Assembly: GCA_002633005.1 (NCBI GenBank)
Contig: NMRA01000209.1
Coordinates: 212,933-254,949 of the forward strand
DNA: 42,017 nucleotides
Source: Phoronis australis
Taxonomy: Eukaryota > Phoronida > Phoronidae
Direction: 5' to 3'
The translations under genes and the position numbers were made by a program. Of the stretch, positions 23,601 through 35,600 are shown piece by piece (within the stretch, counting starts at the first letter, position 1; each line of letters begins with the position of its first letter). The notes under the pieces are model-generated. The model did no database searches and was not told the origin of the DNA. It saw nothing but the letters and a program-made list of their open reading frames with translations.

Positions 23601-26600
23601 GGTCGACGCTGAGCAGATACCACATGTTCAGTAGAGTGTTTCTTGTCAGATCCTCTGTGATATCTCCCATCATATCTAAATATTGAGATTCCATGCTAGT
23701 TCCGATAAGGGTATATTTTTCCCAACGGTTTGGGCCTTTCGAGTTAATTTCTGACAGTTTGTAAAAACTTCATGTTATTTGCAAACATTGCAATTCGTTA
23801 ACACAATTACAAATGAGGACAATGTAACTCTTCGTCCATATACATGTACACAACCAAACACATTTGCCTTCGTGTCATATTTGTGGCTTGCTTAACTGTT
23901 CTTTTTGTCTTAAGAAAACATTTACTCGACCACCCACCATCTGAATTACATTATCTGTCCCACAGTTTGCCATCCATTATTCGAGATAACAGTTTCCAGA
24001 GACAATAGTGTGTTACGCGAACGTTCAGAGTAAACATCCCAGATGCCAGCATCTGTCAGACCTAGAATAAATCGCGTAAAATAACTGTCCTGTGAATGTG
24101 CATTTGAACGCTTTAAGTTGCAAACACAATCTGAAAATCTTATTTTATCGGACCTCGATCTAATATGGTTTCGTCTTGTTTTGTTCGTGTACACCGCTTG
24201 TTCTTTAATTGAAAACGAGTGCAAAGAACCGTTCTATGAAAAGACGCTAATGACTGTATTCAAAACAGTTAGACATGTTCTCGGGTAATTTAAAACTACA
24301 CGTATATGCATTCTTTGTGATTTTATCTAAACCTGCTTTCTCGATACATTCCTACGACTCCATCCCGCACATCATTATCTTTTCAAAGACATTTCAGTAT
24401 AGTGATTGACGGGATTTCGTATCTTGACCATATGTTTGCAATTTAACCATTTTAGATGTTATCGTTAGTCTTATAAGAAGGTTCTCGTAACAAGCTACAC
24501 TGTGTGTTGCTGGAAAATCAGATTTGACTTCCTTTCTGATTAGGAGTTCTAGACGACAAGTGACACGGCAAATTAGAAATGAACTATCCAACTGCCACAC
24601 TGGTCGCATTCACCGAGACCACCGCAGTACATGTATTTCAATAAAACTCTACGCTCATCTGTTTAGTAGAATTATGGTAAACAGTAATTGTTTACAGGAT
24701 TAACAAAAATCCACTCCACGTGACGACAGGAACAGTTGCTAACATCAACATTTATGACATCAGCGTAAACAAGCATTTAGTACTGTTTGTTTTAATAGTA
24801 GTAAAACACGCTTGAAGCCATTAGATTCCTGAGAGTCGAGCACGATTTCAAGTGACACGACAGATTCCATTTGCTGTCAAAACACACAGCGAACGTTTTT
24901 ACTGACGGCGCAAGACATATCGGTGAAAGCTGAAGGGTCACTGAGGAAACAATCTAGAGCCAGACTTCTGACTATTGAGTTCTTATAGCAGGCTAGACAC
25001 AGTGTCGAACAACCACCGGTCACAGTGTTCGTGAACTCCGGCTGCTGGATGTACAAGTCAAGTGTTAAAGTATCTTTCCCGTGTGATACACGACGAGATA
25101 TCAAATCAAAATGCTGAGTAGAAGTCGCAATGGATTAGCCATGCGCAAGCTAGGCTACTAAGAAGCTTCTTAACATTATTCACGTTAATCGTCGTATCAT
25201 TACAACCCAGAACAATATCGAGCAAAACATTCACAAAAGAAGCCTCGCAAACCTTTCCCAACCGCAGACTTCTGAAAGTGCCTTCAGCAAGAAAAATCTG
25301 CCATTGGTTTTTGAGACTATGTTCGAAAGCTAGAGTTCCGAAGGGACTCTTCAGGATCCCAAAAGTATCTCAACAGGGAACTTTCGAAAGAGCCCTCACC
25401 GAGAAAATGCTACCACGCTTTTTGTTAACCTGGTTCGAAAATTTCCTAAGGGTCTCTTTCATACATTGCAAATGTGGACACGATGCTATTATTTGCTCAA
25501 TGTTTGGTCCAGAAAGAGACCCTTCTAACTTCCTCCTTGTCAACTGAGACGTGATGTGAGTATTCATTATCAACATTATATCGCAAAACTCATTTCAGGA
25601 CATATTTGCGAAAGCACGTCCCGATGCTTCGAAAGCCCTATTCCTCATCACAGACGGTTATTCCAACGGCGGAGATCCCCGACCAGCCGCGAAGGCAATG
25701 CGTGACGACGGCGTCAGGGTGTTCACATTTGGAATTCGCAACGGCAACGTGAATGAGTTGTATGCCATGGCATCGGAACCGAAGGAGGAACATAACTATA
25801 TATTAGACAGTTTTGAAGAGTTTGAAGCACTTGCAAGGAGAGCGCTGCACGAAGGTAATCTCGTCATTTGTTTCGTAAGATGACGTCAGACCAGTTTGCC
25901 AACACAATCCTTTAAGGTGCCCTGTTTAGCTGACTAGAAACGAAAATCGGTCTTATAATATTACTGAAAGGGTTCTATTTCCGTCGCCAACAAAAACACA
26001 GAAGCATCAACAACTCTAGAAAACCTTCAGAGTTATTGGGCGAACCCTAAAATTCGAAAATGAGGCATGCATTCATTGCCCGTGACTCGAGTCGGGGAAG
26101 AACCATTTCACGGTAGGGGGCGTCATGAGACTGATTTTCTAGGTAAAAGGTCCAACTCGACTTTCATTTTTAACCGACTTAACAGCGCGAAGTGCAGATT
26201 TAATGAATTTAAATCTGGCGCTCTTACCAACAAGTACTTTCATTTTAAATGTTCCCATTCTCTGGAAATTTTTGCGGTAATATTATTTAATTGTTGTTGT
26301 GGGTAAGGTGAACCCCTTCTTCAATCTTCATGTTAACTGCACATTCAATCTGACTGTCATAAAGTTGAAATTACTGTAACACAGGTTCTCTCACTCCCTT
26401 GGCTGCACATGCAGAAGACCCTGTTACGAGTACGCACTCGTTAAAGGAAAATTTCGCATTTTGCAAAGCATCCAGTCAAAAAAGTTTACATTGCACCATA
26501 CTGTATCTTCCATGCTTACCAGGTATTTCAGAAAGACACCCCATGGGACGGAAAATTTCTTTTTCCCGACGGCATGACGTCAAACAACTAACCAAGGTGT

Positions 26601-29600
26601 ATTTCGGAAAACAGAAGCGAGTCTCTTTCGGAAACCTGTATTGCTCAGCTCATTTTACCACGGCTATTTAATAAATACTGGGGTGGTCCACAGCTTGGAT
26701 GGACGTCTGATGACGAATCTCTGGTCAATTGATCAATTTGAAATATTTTAACAGTAATTGTAAAAGTAGAAACTTTGATATAATATTGACATCTTGCTCA
26801 CACTTTCCACACATTCCAGCCATACAAAATGATCTCCATGTTTTTGCTGAGGCTCTATCGGGAATCTCTAGTTGACATATACAAACAGAGACTGCACGTA
26901 GCACTGTAGTCATTGTTCACCCCTGCACCACGTAGAAGTGTGTAGCGAAGTCATCGTGGCATTCTATGCTTTATCACCAAACACATCCATTTTCCGATGT
27001 AACGGGGACAGGACGTAATCCGCAAACGGTGGCTCGACGATCTATAGCGTAGTTGGTGGAGAGCGTTCTCCATTGTGTGGATTTGTTGCAGAGGGGATAT
27101 TTTCCAGGGTTATGCCAGCACACTGCCAAGTTGGGCCAGTTTTGCCTTGGGATATTCAAACAGTTCACGTCAAAATGACCAACGTTTCAAAATGTTCGAG
27201 AGCGAATGGCGCTGTGGCAATGCTGCGCGTCTTAAACACCAGAATTAGAAATTGGGTCAAGAGGAACAAGGTTTTGTGTTCTCACATCCCTAAAGAGTTG
27301 TATGTAGAAAGTTTCCAACTGCTGTCCTTCGAAAAAGTGCTGATCTGCACTCAATGATCGTGTTGCCTTGACAAGCATCGCAGCATTCACGTCTCATTTC
27401 AGCGTTGACACGTGTTGTGTTCACAACAAATTAATTAGTTTTGGGTACTTACATGTACGCTGTTTCGGTGAAGGGGGAGGGGGGAGGGGGTGAAGGTCAT
27501 GTAACACGAGCAGTGCTGTAGTGGGGCGTAGGCGTCCGTAGGCGCAGCCAACCACCTTTTGGCATTTGAACGTAGCGCCTACGCACCGTAAGTTCAGTGC
27601 TCAAGGTGATACGGTGGCTTTGGGCGCCTACTTACCTGTAATTTTACCACTACACGGAGCACTGAACACGACGAGTCTGGGCCTTCGACCCTGTTTTAGT
27701 TTTGTAAGCACTGTGGAGGTATGAGCAATGCAATTCGAAGGTTTGAGAGGAAAAACTTGCGCATGATATGTTGAAGGACGTTAATCAATTTGTAAAATGT
27801 TTTCGTGCCAACAAAGCACTGAAATGAAGGAAAATCACAGTCTTTCACATTCAAGAGCAGGTACAAAGACATTCTGTAGCCACGACTGAGACTTATCGCT
27901 ATTTTCTAGAGTGTTGAATTGTCATCTGAATCATTTTGAAGGTCACCCCCGATCCATTGAATGGCTGCTGATTTGATTACCTTTTGAATAGAAGTAACAT
28001 ATAATCCCCTTCATACTGACTTAACTCCAACCACAAATTATTAATACAAATCTAATGTAGTTAATTTTTTTTACTGATGACTGTCTCTTTTACATGTATG
28101 TCTGTGTGGGTAACTGAATGACTGATGTAGATGTACATGTTCACGTACGTACATTACATTTATGACAAATCGATCAGTGCTTTACCGGCACGTTGTTACG
28201 CATGCGCACGTTTCCTTCGTAGATTTGCATGCCGGTCACTACATGCTGCAGGAACCACAGAAATGCAATAGACTGTGTGACGAAGAAAAGTTGTGTTGCG
28301 ACTCAATGTCGACGTGTCGCTGCGGAACGCACACTGGTCACTATGAATGTATATGCCAAAAAGGATTTTACGGGACAGGACTCAGAAACGACTGCACAGG
28401 TACCGCGACGAGAAGACAAGTAGTGTTAAATTTACTCACGAATGATGGAGTTGATATAGAAATGCTCAGAGCTGTTAACCTTTGACCTCATGAGTACGAG
28501 CAGACAATAGTTGAATTGGCAGTTTTGCTAGGAATTATGGGTATTATGGAAAAATTCCATTGCATGATGCTCCCCGTGTATTGGGAAGGAAAGGAAACGG
28601 ACTGCAGCCAACTGGACTTGCCACGGCAATTCTGCTCATGAAGTTTCAATCATGACATCAGAAATACGTAATTTAGCAAACGGGAATGTGTAACAACTGC
28701 CGAATTGTAGTCTGCACTATAAATTGGCCAACATGCACAGTTGGTTCCTGGTTAAAGTGTGATACGTGGACATTGTATGTACGATTAATGTTCAAAAAAG
28801 CATTTTCACGTTTAAGACCCATTCATTTACGCAACACAATTTCACAGATTTACGTAACTTTCTAACAATTAAGTAAAGTGCTGTTGGTTTTATTGTTCTG
28901 TTTTGCTTGCAACGATTTTGCAACCCAATGTGGCGCACTTTACGAAAACACTGTTTTATGTAACTAAATTGATGATGTTCTTTATTCAGTTTTGAATGAC
29001 TGCTATATCTTCAGCCTGCCCCAGTGGGACATACAAAGACAACACGAAGCCAGGCGACGTGAGTTCATGTGTCAAGTGTCCGGATATCAACCACATATCT
29101 GACCCGGGTAGTACCGATATATCCCACTGCGTTTGCAAAAAGGGTTTCCGGACGTTAATTGGAAAGCACGCATGCGCAGGTTAGTGTCAGTTCACCTACG
29201 GTTTCTCAATAAGAATAAATCTATTGGAAAAAAGAAACGTTTTCTTACGTAAAACCAAAAAAGTCCAATCCTTTTGAACTTCAATGAAAACGTATGCATA
29301 CATTTTGCTCTAAATCACCTTCTAATAACATGCAAAATATAATTGTCTCAATTACTACATCAAGATAGAGTCATTTCTAACCCAAATTATACACTTGAAG
29401 GATCTCGCAGGTAAAAATGTTTCCAAAATGCCAAACATTTAGACCGGGTTGCCCAACCCTTTTAGTTGTCATTTCAACGAAACCTTTGACATCGAGACTG
29501 AGTTTTTTTAAACCGCAAGACGCAAAGGTTATACTTGCGGCGTTAACCGTCACTTTTGAAAACGAAACAGCGAATTCAGTCGATCTCACGATTCAACATT

Positions 29601-32600
29601 CCAACCTCACCGGCCAACCACTTCAATTTCCGTGACCGCCATTTCGCCAAGATAGACTAGTAAGCTCTCGAACACACCATTACTTTTCACTCACGTGCTT
29701 TTTCGAGGTTTTGTGATATGTTGCCTTTATCGCAACAAACTAGGTCTACGGAACGCTCTCCAGTTTTGACCATGTCCATGATCATGATTTCTATATATAA
29801 GTCATCGGTAAGACTGAAGTGCCCCTTTAACGTATGTGGCTGCGTGCCAAAAACATATAATTCGATTGTGTGTAGCAAACTGTATTCATATTGATTAAGC
29901 TCATTCCGTTCGTTTTGATTTCGTTCGACTTAAACCATTTCTTTGTAGTTAGCATTTTAGAAGACAGGTTAAGGGTAATTAATCGGAAGGTGGCGCTGAA
30001 ATAGAAACACTCCGTGAATGTCGTGAATGTCAGACGTGTGCAAGATCGTTTTACAGTCAATTTTCTAAATTGATTAGTGACGTTGAGTGTCATCCAACCG
30101 TGGCGGCCATTTTGGTAGAGCATCAACAAAGTGGCCGAAAAAATTGAGCGCAACATTTTGCATCCAATTTTGTTTACCGTGGGTCACGTTGGAAGATTAT
30201 TTGGAAATACGCTTTAACTCAGCTTTTGACACGCGTTAAAGTGTCGTTTTTTATTGAAATGAGGAGGCGGAAATAGTATCTTAAAAACGTCATGTTGCAC
30301 TATAAACTTTCAAGCTCTCACCTGTCCTGAAATTTCCCCTCCGGAACATGGGTACTTCGTCAAGAACAAGTGCAGCAATGTATTCAACGCGGCGTGTGGT
30401 ATCAGCTGCAATCCTGGCTTCAAACTCGTCGGCAGCAGTTTGCGACTTTGCCAGGAAGGAGGCACGTGGTCTGGCGAAAAAGTAGTCTGCGAAGGTATGT
30501 GGCTAACCGTTGTCGTGCCTCACATTGGTACAAGCTTCTCAACTTATTGACCTCGAATTATTGGTGAAGACGTCTCTTGCAACTACCGGATGGGACGTTG
30601 TTTATAATTTCGTATGTAAGTTAACATTAGGAGTGTCTTACATGTGTCGTAGGCCGAGTGCGACATAAGTCCTAGTTAATTAATTATTCTTGGCTTCTGG
30701 TTGGCTACATAATTAGTACTGGAATAAGTCGGGGAATAATTACAGTAATAATCGGACTTGGCTTACGATAGGTCAGGTATGACATAAGTCCGATTTATTA
30801 CTGTAATAATTCTTTATTCCATCAAAAGGTAGGAATAATTTCTCTAAGAAAATATTTATTACTGTACTTAATATTTATTCCTGTAATAAATATTTATTGT
30901 AATTTTTACTGGCATCTGATTGGTTGATTTATTCCAGTAGGCAAGTTACAGGCAGCGGAAATGCGACCTGATCGTGCACAAAACAATTCTATACCGCAGT
31001 AGATCAACCATATTAGGTGGCCGTTTTTCTGTGGCTGCTGCCCTTGCTTTTGTGCTGTGTCTAGAGATTGCTTCCAAATTCTATGACAGGGTGCGCATCA
31101 TCGCGGTCACGAAAAACCCATATTATGAAACGCTCACGAAAAAGTCACTCTCCTGAGTACATGTAACGCACAGGAATGCCCTGTAGAGTGGTTATTTCAA
31201 TTACCTTAATCCTAATTCTCAAAGTAGGTAATTTTTCGTCATTAAAACCAATCGTTTGAGTACGCGGCTCGTCAATGTCAATATCCCCGGATTCGGATTC
31301 TGCTGCACCAACGGTTTCAAATTTATTGATATTCCCTCGCAGTGGTTCCTGAAAACTCCAGACCTGTTAATTTTCAGTTCGTAAGTGCAATACGCTAAAG
31401 GTGCCAAGGAATGGCAATATGGTTTGCACCCGGGACGACTTTTCCTTTGGCACAACCTGTGAGTTCACGTGTGACCCGGGATTCACGTTACTTGGCTCCG
31501 CCAAACGTGCTTGCCTTGCCATAGGACACTGGGACGGGATCACTACACGCTGCAGGGGTAAGTACAATGTAGGCCTATGCACAACGTGTTGCTGCAAACG
31601 TGATGAGATGGAACAGACTATTCTCAGTGAACATGCGTTTAGGTGAGATACATACCATAAAACCGTTCATAAGTATTTTTAGTCTCACACAGCATTTATC
31701 CATGCCGATATACTGTAATGTTGTGCTATCTGGTATTTTGATTGGAAATTTCGCGTGATCGAACAAAAACCTTATTATCGAACAAAAATTTATTCGCTAA
31801 TAAGATGATTAACGCCTAAAGACACCGTGTTCTGACTTCGAAATAATTCCTTTGTTTTTTCTTGCAACGCAAGGAGTTTTCTGCTCTCCGCTTCCACCAA
31901 TCTCCGACGGAAGAGTTTGGCCACCATCTTGTTTGACAGACCAATCCGAGTACGGAAATGACTGCGAATACCACTGTAATGTTGGGTTCAAGCTTAGCGG
32001 ACCAGCCAGTCGACAGTGTACATCTCTAGGCGTCTGGACATCCACGCCAAGACAACCCAGATGTGTTGGTGAGAGCTGAAATTTCCCCATTCCCGCACAA
32101 TCACAGCACAAAATCAACATGATTGCCGTCTGCATGACTGTACGCCTACAATCTCAACAACTGATCGTGACCTAAGTTAGTCGCAAATTTGTCATTAAGC
32201 TAATCCATAAAAACGAGTTTTGTCTGAATGATTTCACAGCTGCTCCATCGATCGTAAAATAAAATTATACCTTGAATGAAACATTGTGTTGTGTTTCTAG
32301 ATAATACCCCACCCGTTATCAAGTGTCCCGACAATATCATCTTGGAGTCGGATCCAGGTGACGACGGTGCTGTTGTCACGTGGAAGGTACCGTCTGCCAC
32401 TGACAACTCCGGTGCAATAGCTTCCATATCGGTCAATCCAGCGATTCATCCGCCAAGAAAGTAAGCATTCTCCTTGAATAAAAGTGGCGGATTTACAGTA
32501 ATGCCAATGATTATAAAAGGGACACTAAACCCTGTTTTAGTCAGTTAACATATATTGGCTACGACGTGATTATTTAAATGTTTGAAACAAAAAATTAGGT

Positions 32601-35600
32601 CACGTCACTCTTGTCACCCCTCAAATGTTTGAATCGTGTTTACGTACTCCTTTCCATTTCTCCAAAATCATCAAGGTATACTAACGTTTGAGCCAGTACA
32701 TGTAGCTCCATTACAGTGGGGGAAAGACTGAGCAAATCTTAACAAAATGTTTACACTGAGAAAGATTAAGGAACATCGTCTCAGCGGAAAAGATAATTGT
32801 AGGATAGAACCATGTAGTTTTGGGTGAAATCACCGAAGCAGGGTTTAGTGTCCTTTAAGCACCAAACCCCAAAAGCGGAAGACGCCCTATTGTCATTATG
32901 TTCACTAGGTTACTGTAGCTTAGCTGATCCTTAATAGACAGGGACCCCACCTGGCAGCAATGAGGCCTTTAATGACGGTGATCAAAGAATGGGGAATAGC
33001 AGAAAGCAGGACGCAGCGAAAGGCCAGACGTACCTTTGTGCCGAGGAGGGGGTGGAGGGTTTGGAACCAGTAGTGAATGGGGAGTAAAAGCGATGGCAAT
33101 TGGGGTATGACCAATTTGGTAATGTCCGGTCAGGAGTGTCTACATTACGGAGAGGTGACTGCATAGTTGGTCAAGCTTTAGGCCCCCAAAATGTAGATCC
33201 GCCACTGTGGATATATGATGGCAATGTTTGAAGAACAACTTCATGAGAACATACGCATACTGATCTAGAATATTTAAAACAATTATTCAGAAAGCATTCG
33301 CTAACTTTGAACTGAGAGCATGTCGTGAGGTGAACGTTTGTCAAACTAAAGTAATTCCAAACCAAAAATGTTAAGATAATCTACTTTAGATGTAACGAAT
33401 TTTAGTTACCACGTGGAAGATATTGACAGCCAACGACGAAAACAAAGTCACGCTGATATTGTTACTTGCAGGTTTGAAATTGGAGAAGTGACCATCACCT
33501 ACTTTGCCAATGACGTCAATGGCAACCAAGAGAAGTGCTTCTTTAAAGTTAAAGTCATAGGTATATTTCACTGCATTGTTCAATTTGATAGTCAACACCA
33601 TGTCTCAATCAAAACCGATTATGTTTATTTGGAAAAAACATGTAATCATTGTCAAACAACATGCTCCAATCTCTAGCCGTGTCTCACCAATTTATCAAAC
33701 TTTTTCTGTGATGCGACCACGACAAAGGAGAGTAGTCAATCGGCTTTACTTTAACATTTTTATTGTCGACTGCAAAAACTATCATACCGTAAGCTAAGAG
33801 AGGTATTTTTCTTCGCAAAATACATTAATTTAACTTGAACGCAGGTTTCACACTAAGTTTTTACCAAGAGCTCAGCAAAGAAAACGAACAGACACAGAGG
33901 TACCTGAAGCTCATTTGAACGAAAAATATTGTATTATGATTAAACAAATGTCCACGTTTGGCTAACTCCGGACATCGAATCTCAAAAATGGCTGAATGGA
34001 TTGAACTGTTTTCCAAACGCTATTCAATTGAATGTTTAATATGTTTCATTTTGCATGAGGGCCTGTGAAAAAATGTGACGCTTACGATATTTATGAAAAA
34101 ACTCAGTTGTGTAAAACGAATTTAGAAAACTATTACAAAGTTTCATGAAATTACATCATGAACATGTTAAATGGATGTTGGTCATGATATCGATACAGTT
34201 GTTCTACCATCAACGTATCCTTTTGCTAAATTTTACTAAAAACATGGTTACGTGATGCCAGTAATGGCGGACTGGCAAAAGGTCAAAAACGAAATTCTAC
34301 AGTCTTTCTACACCTACAAAATTTCTAGAATTTGTTTTCCATACGCACTTGTCGATACGATGCTACAAAACCTTAGCAAATGTGAAATAGCTCATTAATT
34401 ACGTACTGCACACGTTGCCACTACCGTCCACTTTTGCTGACGGGTCGTTAGCGTAACGGGACTATTTCTACCGAAACTTTTGATTAATCAAGCGTAACAC
34501 ATTTTGCTCTGGCCTACATAATTCGTCTTTCAATCGACCGAACATGTGCACCTCAATACTATAGGTTTCCAGCGTGCGTATTCCCTAAAACTAAATAGGT
34601 ACTAGTCGTGCTCAAATTCAAAATGCTAAAATGTTACGGATTAAGTACTGGTGTTCAACGAAGGCTATTACTTATTTACGAAAACTATTCTCCGTAGACA
34701 GTGAGCCGCCGAGAATCGACAAATGTGTTTCCCCACCACCATTCCTGGCAAACGCAAAAGGTGTCGCTTCTGTCAAGTGGGAGGAGCCTGTTTTTTCCGA
34801 CAACTCTGGTGAAAAGGTGCATTTCAACGCGTCTCATTCACCGGGCGATTTTTTCATCGGTGAAACGACGGTAACTTACACAGCTTCCGACATACATGGC
34901 AACACTGTCTCCTGCCAACTGATCATAATTGTAAGAGGTAAATATTCAGTAATACATTGCGCTGGGTTTACCAAATCGTCACCCTCAATCTCAGATGCCT
35001 ATTTCTTTCTTCATCTTGTGAATATTATGGTATGAATTCACTTCGACCATTATAGTTGGAAATGAAACCAGATGAGGATATGCATAACTCCTAGATACAC
35101 TCGTCTGATTGACGCTAATCGTATCCTTGACTGTTTTCAGAAGATATCTGTGTGCCACCGAAAGCCCCCGTCAACGGCATCATCGACTGCATCACGCTGG
35201 CGCACTCCAAGACGTGTGAAGTTGCCTGCAACGAAAACTTCAACATGGCTTTAGAAGGCCCAAGGGAACTGTCATGCAACGAAGATAACGGAGTTTGGAG
35301 ACCTGAAGGGTTGATTTCTGATTGTTCTGGTACATAAACACAACATGAATCAATATTTTATTCTTAAACATTTGTACATGGACGTTTAATTGAAACACCA
35401 CAACCGTCTTTTTAAGAATTAACAGTCCAGCTCATTTTTCTCCTTAAAGCCGCTGTGCGTTCTGGTATTAGAAGCATTGGATAATCTACACTTCCGGTAC
35501 TTTTCTTCGTTGGACTATATGCACTCCCGTGGATGTTCCACAATCTTTCAGTCTCGTTTCAATTGAAATTGGTTACAGAAAATCACGTTTGACGGTCATA

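Larger units (their letters stand above)
14627..25598 (+). other. SVEP1: SVEP1 intron 1, 11 kb
   Basis: This long intron splits the VWA domain. It contains palindromic elements (17719-17849), an imperfect repeat of a GTCGCAATTTTTCTTGCGACAA-like unit near 17950-18155, a C-run/G-run inverted stretch (18410-18477), inverted GCGTTC...GACGCAA words (19300-19425), a tRNA-like sequence on the minus strand (21607-21680), and an 11-bp inverted repeat GGGTCTCTTTC/GAAAGAGACCC at 25450 and 25512. Open frames of 60-97 codons occur on both strands but none shows a known domain. Confidence 0.8.
32461..33471 (+). other. SVEP1: SVEP1 intron 8 with mobile-element remains
   Basis: 1.0 kb. It contains a foldback element (32515-32857), and sequence framed by AGTGGCGGATTTACA at 32483 and TGTAGATCCGCCACT at 33191-33205, which may be the ends of a hAT-like non-autonomous element. 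No exon recognised. Confidence 0.7.

Noticed and set aside
25450-25522. 11-bp inverted repeat GGGTCTCTTTC/GAAAGAGACCC as a functional hairpin near the VWA exon
   Set aside because: A 50-base loop and an isolated occurrence; probably chance in an 11-kb intron.
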